Assembly: GCA_013398295.1 (NCBI GenBank)
Contig: VZSF01002953.1
Location: forward strand, 461,497-525,496
DNA length: 64,000 nucleotides
From: Chionis minor
Taxonomy: Eukaryota > Chordata > Aves > Charadriiformes > Chionididae
Reading direction: 5' to 3'
Program-made: the position numbers and the translations under genes
Notes under the pieces: model-generated
Databases searched by the model: none
Seen by the model: only the letters and a program-made list of their open reading frames with translations
Told to the model about the DNA's origin: nothing
Shown: positions 26,280-38,529 of the stretch, in pieces
Numbering within the stretch: position 1 is the stretch's first letter
How the letters are laid out: each line of letters begins with the position of its first letter

Positions 26280-29200
26280 AGTAGATATCTCTCTGCTATT
26301 GTAAGAAATGGTATCAGGGCTTCTTTCCCTCCCCCCCTACCTCTGCCTCTGTTTATGGTTCTCTAAATGTTTTCTCTAGGCTGTTAACACAGTTGCGTGG
26401 AAAACTAGGAAGGGAACACTAATTCTGATTGCAGTGAAGTCAATGGGAATTTGGAGGCTTTGTGGAAATGCAGATTATTATGTTTAGTGAAAAAGGTACT
26501 TTTATGGAGGGAAGAACATTGATAATTGCTTAGTGACAAGCTATGGGCCTGAGAAGGCAAAGGTATGGTCAAGATAAACAACGCTATGCAGTTAATTAAA
26601 AGTGTATTCAGCAATCGTATTTCACAGTCCTACTTTCACAGGTGCTACTGTTTGTATCAGAAATCAGGTATAAGAAATCAAATATAAGGAAAAGGATAAA
26701 CCAGAGACATCAAAAAACCAACTGCTCTTCCTGTATTTTAAACGTGAATGGCACAGAACACACACAGATGAGCGTTCCAGTTCTTTCTCCTCCTAAGGGC
26801 AAATATGCTGCCCCATAAAAAGCTAAATAAAGTGTCATGTTTCTGATAGCTATCTGTAGTACATACTTATTTTTGCATTGTGTTTTTCAAAGTGATGTGG
26901 AAGATTGATAGCTTTAAAAAACAAAATAGGAAAAAAAAATTGTACGGCCCTAATTTAATATGAAATAAACTTACATAATGCAATAAAATTACTATGTTAT
27001 ACTACAAATTCTTCTGCATAATTTTAAATCTCTTGAAAAGTCTGATGTTTTAGAGGTAGCCCATTTCTTCTTATTACCTGCATCATCTAATTAACATCTT
27101 TGTGATCTTTTCTAAATTGGTATCATTTTAAAGAGAGATTTTTGTACTTGTACGTTACATTTATAAAGCTTAAGAAATGACAAGTCTCATACTAAACCCA
27201 GACTTCAAAACTAGGTTTACAGGGCTGGAGACTTTCGCCATAAACTGAGTCAGACTGGGAGTTCTGCTCGGGTCCAAGAACTGAATACTCATCAACAGTT
27301 TTCTTGTACACTATAGTGACTAACAGGTGAGCAAAACTTTGGGGACTAAACTGAGTTAACTTCAGCTGTGTTGTTCATGGTACCAGTAAAACCATTTATT
27401 AAAACAACTGACAACTGGTCATAAAATTACTCAGCAAAGTTCACCAGACTAATATGTCACCAGTGCCTAATATTGTAAAACTTACTAATAATTGTACAGT
27501 CATACTGAAATTAAATCTTAGTCTTTAAATAACTGTAAATATTTTGTCATAAACACTTCATGTTTCAGCCTAAGCAATGTGCTATTTCTTTTTTAAGCAG
27601 TGCAAGTCACAAAATTTACTATGTATGTTCAGTGTTGAGCGCAAACAATTGGATTCACAATAAGAAATACATGCTGGAGTTTGCAAATTAATTCCCTGAG
27701 ATGTGAAGTCTTTGATATGTGGTGAACTGGGTTGCAACCTCTGGGTTAAATGTCCCTGTGAATTATAATAATTGCAATTTATGGTAAAGACTAGAGTAAG
27801 GTTTGAAACCTGTCAGTACATATCATGAAGCAGAAATAAATTACAGCTTGTCATAAATGACAGATTTCTGCTAGGTGCTTTCTTTCACTTTGACTGCGTC
27901 AGACCTTTATCCACCCAGCAATTAACTTTATTCACATTAATATTCAGCAGTGTTGACAAGACTGACACAGTAAAACTCAGTTTGTATAAAAGTAAAGACA
28001 CTTTGATGTAGAGTTATTATATTGTCTCATAATTCACTGTTGAGAGGTAAATCTTGATAAATGAAGAACAAAGCTATTGACTCTGGTATTGACTTACTGT
28101 GCCAAAAAGGACTCTGATTTTCTGTTTTTCAAGGTACGCAATTTTTTGTTTGGAAATAAACAGTAATTTTATCTAAAGCATTACTAAAGGTAATATTAAT
28201 ACATTAGTATCATCCTGTTTATTGTTTCCATATATTCACTGGTTCCTCAGATCTTTTTTGAATATTTAGAACAATTACAATTACATATAATTTTAAATAA
28301 GGCTACTCATACATTTAAAGCATGATTTTAACTTCTCTGGGAAAGAAAAATGCTACCTTTGCTAAGGCTGTGGACACACAAAAGGAAAAATAAACTTTTC
28401 AATTAAAGTGGAAAGGAAATAACTACTGAAAACAAAAAATTCCCCAACAGTTGGTGTATTCATCCTATACGATATTACCCAACAAGAAGTGAAGTTAATC
28501 ATGAGAGAAAGCAGGTTTTCCAATGTTTAAAAGAAGTGTTACAGATGTTGTCGAGAGATTTAACAGCTGCTCTTTTTAGGTTCATAACGTTTACTCAAAC
28601 TGCGTTTACAAAATTGCTGATGCACAGTTGCAGCCATTACACAGACACAAGCGTTAAATTAAAGTACAGATATGAGCTTTCTTCTGGTACCATTTTACTT
28701 TGATAGGATCTTTTATGGAAGAATCAGAAAGCCCCTAATTAATCAAGCCTTACCTCAGGCACAGCGTCTGAGTTTTAGATAAATAAGATACTACATTACA
28801 GGAGTTGACAAAGAGACTTCTGCACAGTTTCTCGCTGAATGCCACAATTTTGCAGCACCTTTCTCAACAGGGTCTCTGAATAGGATGGAAACAATAATAA
28901 TTCATACCAGCACTGCCTACCAGTTTAGTCTTTTTTCTTCCCTGTCCTTTCCCACTGAATATGTAGATTTACGTAGAGGAAATTTACATAAAAGTCTGAG
29001 TCTCTTTTGCACGATAACCTTCTATTACTATTTCAGTATAATGAGATTGCAATACAGGTAAAGGAATAATACGCTGGAGAGAACTCATGAATCCTCCACA
29101 ATATATTTTTCTGTCTACTAAACATAAAGGAGGTAAATGTCATGGCAAAACGATTAAAACCTAGCTTATTGTTATTTCTTGGTGTCAAAGGGTTTCCTGC

Positions 29201-32200
29201 AGCAAGGCCAGCTGAGAGCAAATGGGAGGTGCTCCTAAGCTGTCGTAATGTACACCAACAACTTTATGTCCTAATAATAAAGGCAGAATTAAGCTTGCTT
29301 AAAAACTACATTGTTTCTCTTTCTCATTATAGGCTTATTAAGCAAGGAACTGAGTTTACTTTCTGTGCCTTTTAAGAGAATAAGTAAGGTTTGTCATCCC
29401 TTCAGAGTTGCCAACCATGCTACTCCTATCCAAACACATGGTCCTCTCACCCAAGTGTGATGATGCTTTTCAGCCTTGACCCCTTGCCCCTAAACAAGAA
29501 CTTGATATTAAGGGGAGAGTGCTAATAGTGTCATTCTTACCTCCAGGACTCCGAGATGAATATGAATTCTTTTCTCAAAGAATTCTTACTTTCTTTGAGA
29601 AAAAATTCATCTTTTCTTTTCTATTCTTTGTTTCCGACATACCAAGCTCTTAGGCAAAACAAATATATCATCACTCATCATCAGTCTTCCGAATCTAAGG
29701 TGAAGTCTTATTTTGGCTAAACTGATAAATTTTTAAAGAGTTATATGATGAATTATATAAATAAATGAATGAATTTATGATTACTTATATTTTTCAGATA
29801 AACCCTTTACTACAAATGCTCACCAACCTGTATTATGAATTCTGCCTGAGGCTGCTGTGATTTCATTTCGTGGACAGAAGGACTTTTCTTGCTATTTTTT
29901 AATCTCTCACGTCTTTGGCATGATATCACATTTACTTATTCTCCTTTCTCCTTCTGAGTTTAATCATAATTTTCACCAGTGCTGAACACCTTTAGAACCC
30001 ACTAGAACTTATTTGGACATGTAGTCTGTGAAAATGAGACTTACAGTTACACTAGTGAAGGACAGACCTAGGCAATTGTGAGGTCTTGATCAAGTTCAGC
30101 ATACAAGCCATCTATGCAGTATGTAGTTGAACCAGATTCCCAAGAGCCAGCAAGCCAACTAGGGCTTTATCTTGGCTTTGGGACACTATGAGCCACGCTG
30201 AGGCTAGATATTTATCTCTGTATGAGTTCTGGTCTGCTGTGAGGTGATTAGATTTGATCGATCCCTTTTTAAATGAGGAAAGACAAACTGTGATGTTATA
30301 TTATTACTTATGATGCATTCAGGTGTAGACAACTTATTTTAAAATCTCCTTTCTGTCCACTCTGGATGAATACTTTGAATAGAAGTCTCTGGAACATGGA
30401 CCAATTGTGAGTCTCCTGGGCAGTCTTAGATGAAGCTCTCTCAGTCATTCTCTTTTCCTCTTTTTTGCTGTAATATGGATATATGTTCACACTTGATTTT
30501 CCATGGCACTGTGAACACTTCTGATTACTAGATAACAGACTTAAACTTCTGGTTTTCTTTTCTTGGTTCAACAATCACAAAACTATTGATCCACAATGAA
30601 AGTTTGACCCAGAATGCCTTACAATATCTGTGTGTTCTCTGTGCACAGAATAACAGAAATGAGAGCGGGCTGCTTAGATGCAGGGCTGATCTCACAGGTC
30701 TTCTGTCTACTGAATGAAAGTCCTAACCACATGCTGAACAAAGCAGGGTGATCTCTTTATCTTCACAAATCTTGTCTTTGGGCTTGAGGGTTCCCTTTTC
30801 TGTCTGCATTTTTCAAATGTCCTTAACTGTCACTTTAACTGTCGAGTTCCACTTTGGATCCAACATTTCTGTGTCTTTTTCACATCAACAGAAACCAGAA
30901 GAGAGAAATATTTAGCACTGGACAACACAAAGCACAATTAAAAAAAAAAAAATCCAAAACAAAACAGGAGATGGGTCCACTGGACTGAACTACTTTCAAA
31001 TTCTTTATAACGTATTGGCTATTAGAGCAACTCTTTTATACTTCATACAGCCTATCCTGTAAATCTTTTTATCATTTTCCAGACTGGCGTATGGGGAAAT
31101 AGCTATGAAGGAAGAGCACTCTCATTTGGATTTTTCTCCATTAGCAGAGTTATCATGACCAAGTTTCTGTGAGTATAATCCCCATACTTTCTAATTGTTA
31201 TCCAGCTGTTATGCCAACAGTGTTGTCCGTATTATAATCTGAAAAGCATTGTTGGTATTCTGTAATACTGTAAATATTAGAGTGTACAGTATGGTTCTTC
31301 GGAGTATTATTAGGAGTCCTTCAATTCTCCCTAAGATCATTAACATTAAACTTTCCTTTACATATTTGTATCTCTGTTGATTCTAAAACACCTAGGCTCT
31401 CACTTTTTCTTGGCTTTCCAGCACCAATATATTAACTTCTTGTCTTTCAGGATTTGAATGATCTGCCATAGCTTTCTAAATTTATTGATTTCCTTAACTA
31501 CAGGGCAAGCCTTTACAACAGGGCTCCTCCTTTATCATCAGGATATTGTTGGCTAGAATTTGGTTTTTTAGTGGCAAACTGATTAAGCTGTTACTTGGTT
31601 AAATTTCATAAACCACAAACTGGCTGCAAGCCTGGAAACGCTGAAACTTTTGCCTAATTGGAATCAATTGCTTATCTATTTATACTGGATTACAATGTTA
31701 TTGGCTCAATTTAGCTTGTAGGAAGTAAATTGTTGACGGTTTGGCTGAGCAGCTGTAACAATGAAAAACTGGAAAAAAAAAAGATGTGAAGATAATAGGC
31801 ACGGCCTGTTTAGCATTGCTAAAGGCATTGACATTATCATGGAGAAATGGCTTCCAGCCAAGAGAAGCTCATTTGGACAAGATGGAAGAGAAGAATTGTG
31901 GAATGTTACTGAACGTTGCAGACTCAAAAGATATGTTTATGCTGTCACATTGGCCCACTCCCTGTTTAATGCCAGGTTCCTAATCCTCTATTGTTCATGT
32001 TGCATAGATGTTAATGTGCACACAAACTCCATTCTGGGATGAACTAAATATTTCTCTTGAGGGGAAATCCTACCCGTGTCATCTCTGTAGCCATAAAGGG
32101 TAGAGTACGCTGGTTCCTTAACCCCGCAGTATGCACTGAGAACATAAGACATGTTAGCTACCTTTACACCTATTCTTATGACTTTGGACAGATCCTATGA

Positions 32201-34160
32201 TCTTTCTAAGAGTATCAAGCCCATATGCTCATTCCTTGTATAACGTTATAAGAATAAAACTCCAGCAGGCCCAGCAAGAAAAAACTTCTAGGAGCTTACT
32301 AAAGGAGACAGGTTGGCCTTTTCTTTCCCTATTCATCTCATCAGTACTTGCTAGAACTCTCTTTTCCTGCAGTCCAGCAGAACTCCGCAGAAAAATGATC
32401 ACTGATCTCAAGGCTCTGCCTTCCAACTTAAGTCCATGCACCCTTGCCAATAGCTGCTGTGTCATCTTGGACCTGTATAGCAATTCTTCTCAAAGGCTGC
32501 AAAGGAATAGATCTGTCCTGGCCTCAGCAGCCACTTAGACATTTGCAAAGTTGACTCAGGGTTGGGAATGTGGCATCTGTTGCATGTCACACATGTCACT
32601 TTCTGAACAGCAGTGCAGTACATCATGTGTTAACAGGCGTACCATGTGTCACCAAACACTATGAAGAATTGGTGGCTTGGGTTTTTTTATAACTGCACTT
32701 ACTAATAGTGGACAGACTTGGGCTCCGACTGTTTTAAGACTATCTTTTTAGTAAAACGCAGGATTTTGTATTAGTAGGCTGCCCACTGTAAGACCCGGTG
32801 ACAGAACAAGGGAAGAGCAAGAGAAATCTTTCTTACTCAGGCTAGGAAGGACTGGGATGATAGAGACAGACGTGGAGAGACACCTTCAGAGCATGCAGAA
32901 AAAAGAAGTTACCTATGTAAAGGTGGGCTGGAAGGCAGCATGATTACGGTATGAAAGCTTTCTTGACGTAAGTTGTGGAGAGCACAGCAGGCCAAGTGAT
33001 ATGGATGGCTTTGAGTGCAACAGTGCCAATGCCATCCCTGAGGACCTACCTTCCTCCTGCCAGGCAGCTAGGATCACGCCTGACCTCTCTGCCTAGAAGT
33101 CCCAAATTAAGTATCTTGATGGAGTGCAGGCCTGCGTCTGATGGAAAATACCAGTGTTTTGGAAAAACAGGAGTGTTATATATCTGACATGACTGTGGTA
33201 AACCAAGGATTTTGGACTATTACTAACTGTGGAAAAAAAGAAAAAAACCCTCCCTATGTTTCTGGCTTGAGCTTTCAGCTGAGAAAAATGAGAAACCCAT
33301 TCTACAGGACATACGTGAATCTTTGCTTTGTGTCAATATTGATGCAATGGTATATTCAGATTTCATAGGTTTTAACCTTAACCTTAAAAAGAAACCCAAG
33401 CTGTTGAGGTTCTTTCAAAACAAGACATAAAGTAATGCAAACTGTGTTTGCAGACAGGCTGAAACCACGACTGCAATGTATGAGCATTTTCCATCTGTCA
33501 TTAATCTCATTGTGATATTTAGCTCTAAAGCCTGATGATGTTCTGTTAGAAACCATATTCACTGTCTTAGGAGTGATTATTTTAGTGTTTATACATACTG
33601 CAGAAGGAAAGGAGGTGAAACTTTGTCATTCAATAAAATATAGAGGAAAGGACTGAATTAGGACAGAAACAAACATGAAAGAATTGAGAAGAGATGACAT
33701 CAGGAAAAGAAAAAAATAGAGAAAACTGTAACTCTTAAAAGGAACCCTTTTCTCACAGGGATCTGGCATGTGACACAAAGGCACTGAATGAAAGTAACAA
33801 CAAAAACTCAAAGTCTGATATCTTCCTTTAATCACTAGGCTTGTCACTGATACCAGAAAGCATTTCACTAAGGGTTGAGAGCAAACCTGAATTCGTCCCC
33901 TGATGACAGGAAACAACTCCCCCTTACAAAAAGTTTAGCATTCATGTCCTAGTCTATCTGAAACAATAGCACTGCAAGAAGTCTAATGTTTTCCCCCTAC
34001 AAATTATCGTGGTGTTCTGTGAACTCTGATAATGATTAGTTAGATACTAATACTATTAATTGCTTCTATGCTGAAAGATGCAGCAGATGTATTTATCAAA
34101 TGTTTTTATCCTGCACATCTGGATGGACCTGCCACATCTTGGGATTCCACTCGCCTGAAC
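26280..34160. other. AT-rich gene-free stretch
   Basis: No supported gene. The longest frame is 113 codons (32197-32538, plus), unrecognised and with an antisense shadow. The interval around 27540-27960 is rich in ATTA/TAAT homeodomain-type motifs and looks like a possible conserved non-coding element. A stem-loop lies at 29562-29610. Confidence 0.45.
29562..29610. repeat. inverted repeat / potential hairpin
   Basis: The arms 29562-29580 and 29593-29610 are complementary over 18 base pairs with a single bulged C, enclosing a 12-base loop. The arms are AT-rich. The stem is short for a typical microRNA precursor. Confidence 0.7.
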
Positions 34161-34162
34161 AG

Positions 34163-34905
34163 ATCATAAAATCATAGAACAATTTGCATTGGAAGGGACC
34201 TTTAAAGGTCATCTAGTCCAACCCCTTGCAATGAGCAGGGACATTTTCAAGTAGATTGGGTTGCTCAGAGACCTGTCCAACCTGACCTTAAATATTTCCA
34301 GGGATGGCACATCTACTACCTCTCTGGGCAACCTGTTCCAGTGTTTCACCACCCTCATTGGAAAAGATTTCTTCCTTATGTCCAGTCTAAATGTACCTTC
34401 TTTTAGCTTAAAGCCATTGCTCTTGTCCTGTAGCAACAGGCCCTACTAAAGTCTGTCCCCATCTTTTTTATAAGTCCCTTTTAAGTACTGAAAGGCCGTA
34501 ATATGGTCTCCTTGGAGCCTTCTCTTCTCCAGTCTGAACAACCCCAACTCTCTCAGTCTTTGCCAGCCCTCTGATCATTTTTGTCGTCCTCCTCTGGACC
34601 TTCTCTCTCTTTCCTGTACTGAGGACTCCAGAGGTGGACACAGTACTCCAGGTGGGGTCTCACAAGAGTGGAGTAGAGGGGCAGAAACACTTCCCTCGAC
34701 CTGCTGACCATGCTTCTTTTGATGCAACCCAGGATACGGCTGGCTTTCCGGGCTGCAAGTGCAGTTTACCAGCTCATGTCCAGCTTTTCATCCAATGGTA
34801 CCCCCAGTTCTTGGCAGGGCTGCTCTCAATCCCTTCAACCCCCAAGTTGTTTAGCTTGACCCTGGATGGGAACACTAAATATTTGGTGTTGGCGCAGGAC
34901 ATCAT
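34163..34905 (-). mobile_element. CR1 LINE, 5'-truncated, 3' end at about 34163
   Basis: A CR1 non-LTR retrotransposon inserted on the minus strand. Its 3' end lies at the low coordinate: atcataaaatcatagaac is the reverse of the ATTCTRTG-type terminal repeat and is followed by the family's 'ggaagggacctttaaaggtcatctagtccaacc' block. Reading inward on the minus strand, codons near 34209-34436 give the conserved end of the CR1 polymerase protein, including FRLDIRK and [11 protein letters not shown]. Further 5' the match follows the family through the 'tactccaggtggggtctcac' block (34645) to about 34905, where it fades. The sequence is diverged and frameshifted, and only the last third of the RT protein is covered, so it is inactive. 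Severe 5' truncation is usual for CR1. Confidence 0.9.
34209..34436 (-). pseudogene. CR1 polymerase C-terminal fragment
   Basis: A 75-codon open piece of the CR1 ORF2 C-terminus inside the minus-strand CR1. It shows the conserved [20 protein letters not shown] and PSLEIFKVRLD blocks and ends at a stop near the expected protein end. It lacks the endonuclease and the RT catalytic core. It is not a host gene. Confidence 0.8.
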
Positions 34906-34909
34906 TTAA

Positions 34910-37385
34910 AGGCATGCAAGGAAGCAGTATAATAGACCTTGGTAACTTTTAGCCATTAGGCAAAACATATGACAATTCACCATCTACCTGTTACGTTGTC
35001 TTTTAGTGTTTCATATGTGTGTCATAGGAGTAATTGCAATAGATTTTCAGAAAAGGGTACAAAGAGTGGTACAAAGTCTTGCCACATAATTTGAATGTTC
35101 TGATTTATGTTTAAAGTATCCAACATGTCTGTAAATAAGAAGACTCAAGGTCTAGCAAATCATGTTCACTCTGAAACCAGCCTTTGCAGTTTTTATTTTA
35201 TTTGTGCTTGCTTTATCTAAAAGAATTTAAACTAAAGATCTCCACAAAGCAGTAAAAAATATAATTCTGGTACATTGTATTCTGGAATTTAAGAAAAATG
35301 ATTAAATCTTAGGACATTATAATTTTTTAGCAAAAAGTTATTATGCTGCCGTTAGAGTTTGCTGGCGGGATTTTTTTTTTTTGAGTGCTCTTCTGTAACT
35401 CTGCACCAAGCACAATAAAATTACCTCTATTCAATTGAATATTTGCTCTTGTCAAAGGTTAATAGAGTAGGTTCAAATTCAATCAGTGTAAGAGGCTTTA
35501 GCTTTGATGGGCTTCAAGGATACTTTCAGCTTGTCAATGGAAAAGTATGAATCTCACTTTGGCCTTGAAGGAGCATTAGGAAGTTTTTGTTCAAACTTTT
35601 GTGTTTAGTAAAGTTCTTTGCATTCAAAATGCCACATCTTGACATCTGTTCATTTTCCTTTTGTGTCACCTACTTTTTCTCCTCTGCAAGGTATACACAA
35701 TGGGAAGAATAGTTGGAACATCAGGAAATTTCAGCTAGGATTTCAAAATTATGAGACCAAAGTGCACCCTTCAATACAAAAGTTTTGAGCCCAAACTAAA
35801 TGCATTGCAAGCTTGATAATGAGTATATGCTGTTATGAATAACCACTGGGAATTCTCTGAAGATGTATAGATGAGATGTTTCATGTTTGCTGCTGTTATG
35901 AGTCACGGATAACAACAGGATCTCTGAACATTTCATTAAGCTGACAGATTTGTTAAGCTACTGTTTTACCAACTGTCCTCCATATCACAGCCAATAGGAA
36001 CCCAGCATGATCATGCATAGTTGTGTGCAGTAATATGCCATATTTGCATGTGAATCCTGCACAGACTTTTTTGAATCTTTAATAGATTAAATATTGTGTG
36101 TCTCTGTGTTTTCTGAACATGATAATGAAAATTGTTTATTTGACTGACCATCTATAGCTGAACATACTTAGAGATATTTTGTCTGGATCCAATCTATTTA
36201 AACTTAATTTACGTTTCTGAATCACAAAGACTTCTCTTTAGTTGGGCTGTAAAGCAGATAAAAAATGAGACCAATGGAAGTTGAAATGGAAATGAGTCAA
36301 AGCATAGATAATCTGCTTTTCTGTGTAAACTGAGCAATGGGAATTTTTCTGTAGCAATTTATGTAGGAATATATTTAGTTATATGAAAACAAGACACAAA
36401 ATATTGCAAAGTTGTTAATAGATTAACTTACTGTAAAGAAACAACATTGAAAAGAATAAAAGTACAAATGCTTAACTGTAAGCACTCAGGAAAAGCTTGG
36501 GTATCATGACAGATAAAATCTTTTGTTGTATAATGCTCTTATTTCATGTATAAATGGTCAAAAAAAGAAAAAATGCTACAAACAACATTTGAAAGGTAAG
36601 TTCAGACTTAGTCTTGCGGACAGACATATTATTTTCTGTTTCCCAAACTTGACATCAATTTTTCCCTTTATTGTAATATGATACTTCATGAGATTTTACC
36701 TATCGCTAGAAAGGCCATCAAAATCATGGTGTATGTAACACTAAACAATTTTTTTTTTATGTTGTTTTTCCCATTCATGACACGTCTGCGTTTATGTGGG
36801 CGGATTTCTTGGCAGAGCTGGCTTTATATGGTTATAAATCTTATCTCATTTTGTCTGTCATTTGATGGATCAGTGATCTGATGATTCTTAGGAGGGGCCT
36901 TTAGCTCCTCTGAACGTACAGGGGTATACCTTCATAACAATCTTTTAAGTGGTGCTGAATGAGGACACCAGATGTGGTAAGACCTGGAATTTATGGTGTG
37001 CATGTAGACAAAAGGTGATGACGACACTGTCAAAGACAGAGGGAAGACAATGAACCTCTAGTAAGGAACACTTGTGACCCAGAACTCAGAGATCTGAAGT
37101 CACTGTACCTACAGTGGATAACTTTACTCAGTGTTTGCTGTCCAGTAACTGCAGAGTGCTGTGTTAACGTTGCCTGTTGTGTTTTGTCACATATGCTAAG
37201 AGAGCTCGAAATATCTGAATTGCCTGTGTTAGCACTAATAACATGGGATATTTTAAAGTTGTAACTCTTTCTATCGAAAGAAATCTTGCAGAGTTGAAAA
37301 TGGGATACTACAGAATCTCAGGTTTTTGTCTTTTAGGCTTGCTGCAGTCTTTCTAAATATATAGAAGTATGAAGAATTAAATACC
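34910..37385. other. AT-rich gene-free stretch between two CR1 copies
   Basis: Open frames are 67 codons or shorter. It contains T(12) at 35371-35382 and an octamer-like atttgcat near 36046. No element ends or exons are recognised. Confidence 0.5.
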
Positions 37386-37392
37386 TGCAAAT

Positions 37393-37677
37393 TTGACTCC
37401 ATTTCCCACAGCATTTTTCTGCAGAAACTTGGCTACTCATGGCTTGGATGAGCATGCACTTCGCTGGGTAAAAAACTGGCTGGATGGCTGGGCCCAAAGA
37501 GTTGTGATGAATGGAGTTAAATCCAGGTGGCAGCCAGTCACAAGTGGTGTGACCCAGGGCTCAGTATTTGGGCCAGTTCTCTTTAATATTTTTGTCAATG
37601 ACCTAGACGAAGGGATTGAGCGCCCAGTAAGTTTGCAGGTGACAGGACCTTTGGAGATCATTGTGGGATCTCTTTGA
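37393..37677 (+). pseudogene. CR1 reverse transcriptase, N-proximal piece
   Basis: A 94-codon open segment of the CR1 RT palm. The W-V-K-N-W-L-D-G block and the T-Q-G-S-V-F-G-P-V-L-F-N-I-F-V-N-D-L-D block are intact. After E-R-P-V it leaves the family frame, because compared with the CR1 consensus as I remember it about four bases are missing just before the F-A-D-D codons. The remaining residues are out of frame. Confidence 0.8.
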
Positions 37678-37888
37678 GGGTAGGATGTCTCTACAGAGGG
37701 ACCTGGACAGGCTGGATCTATGGGCTGAGGCCAACTGTATGAGGTTCAGCAAGGCCAAGTGCCAGGTCCTGCACTTGGGTCACCACAACCCCATGCAGCG
37801 CTACAGGCTTGGGGCAGAGTGGCTGGAAACCTGCCTGGCAGATAAGGACCCCCAGGTGTTGGTCAACAGCCAGCTGAACATGAGCTAG
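37661..37888 (+). pseudogene. CR1 reverse transcriptase, middle piece
   Basis: A 75-codon open segment in a second frame that continues the element after the catalytic motif. It contains [15 protein letters not shown] and the C-Q-V-L-H-L-G-H block typical of CR1. It ends at TAG (37886-37888), where the family normally has a glutamine codon, consistent with a C-to-T change. Confidence 0.8.
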
Positions 37889-37890
37889 CA

Positions 37891-38367
37891 GTGTGCCCAG
37901 GTGGCCAAGAGGCCAACAGCATCCTGGCCTGTATCAGAAGTAGTGTGGCCAGCGGGACTAAGGAAGTGATTGTCCCCCTGTCCTGGGCACTGGTGAGGCC
38001 CCACCTCAAATACTGTGTTCAGTTTTGGGCGCCTCACTACAAGCAAGACATTGAGGTGGTGGAGTGTGTCCAGAAAAGGGCAACAAAACTGGTGAAGGGT
38101 CTGGAGAACAAGTCCTGTGCGGAGCAGCTGAGGGAGCTGGGATTGTTTAGCCTGGAGAAAAGGAGGCTGAGGGGAGACCTTATCGCTCTCTACAGCTACC
38201 TGAGAGGAGGTTGTAGCGAGGTGGGGATCTGTCTCTTTTCCCAAGTCACAAGTGATAGGACAAGAGGAAATGGCCTCAAGTTGTGCCAGGGGAGGTTTAG
38301 GTTGGATATTAGGAAAAATTTCTTCACTGAAAGGGTTCTCAAGCATTGGAACAGGCTGCCCAGGTAA
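37891..38367 (+). pseudogene. CR1 reverse transcriptase, C-terminal piece
   Basis: A 158-codon open segment, back in the first frame after an apparent one-base loss near 37910. It shows the family landmarks in order: [50 protein letters not shown] and K-H-W-N-R-L-P-R. It stops at TAA, where the family normally continues with E-V-V. A minus-strand frame over the same bases is only its antisense shadow. Confidence 0.85.
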
Positions 38368-38529
38368 TTGGTGGAGTCCCCGTCCCTGGAGGTATTTAAA
38401 AGGCGGGTACATGTAGTGCTGAGGGACATGGTTTAAGTGGTGGACTTGGCAGTGTTAGGTTTATGGTTGGATTCGATGATCTTAAAGGTCCCTTCAACCC
38501 GTATGATCCTATGACTCTGTGATTCTAAA

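Larger units (their letters stand above)
37390..38527 (+). mobile_element. CR1 LINE copy with broken RT domain
   Basis: This is the most complete CR1 in the window, on the plus strand and ending at a 3' terminus (gatcctatgactctgtgattcta) of the ATTCTRTG type. It starts within the RT domain at a block equivalent to F-D-x-[VI]-S-H. It then runs through the V-T-Q-G-S-V-F-G-P-V-L-F-N-I-F block (37548-37592), the catalytic region, the W-A-E-A-N-C-M-R-F block, and the thumb and C-terminal region ending at HWNRLPR. The reading frame is damaged: a shift just before the catalytic motif, a TAG near 37886, another shift near 37910 and a TAA in the PREVVE region at 38365. The catalytic F-A-D-D is read as F-A-G-D at 37632-37643. 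The copy is 5'-truncated and dead. Confidence 0.93.

Noticed and set aside
34634..34909. 91-codon plus-strand frame
   Set aside because: It lies antisense within the 34-kb CR1 and shows no independent protein similarity.
37885..38412. 175-codon minus-strand frame
   Set aside because: It is the antisense shadow of the plus-strand CR1 polymerase fragment, which carries recognisable RT-family motifs in the sense frame.
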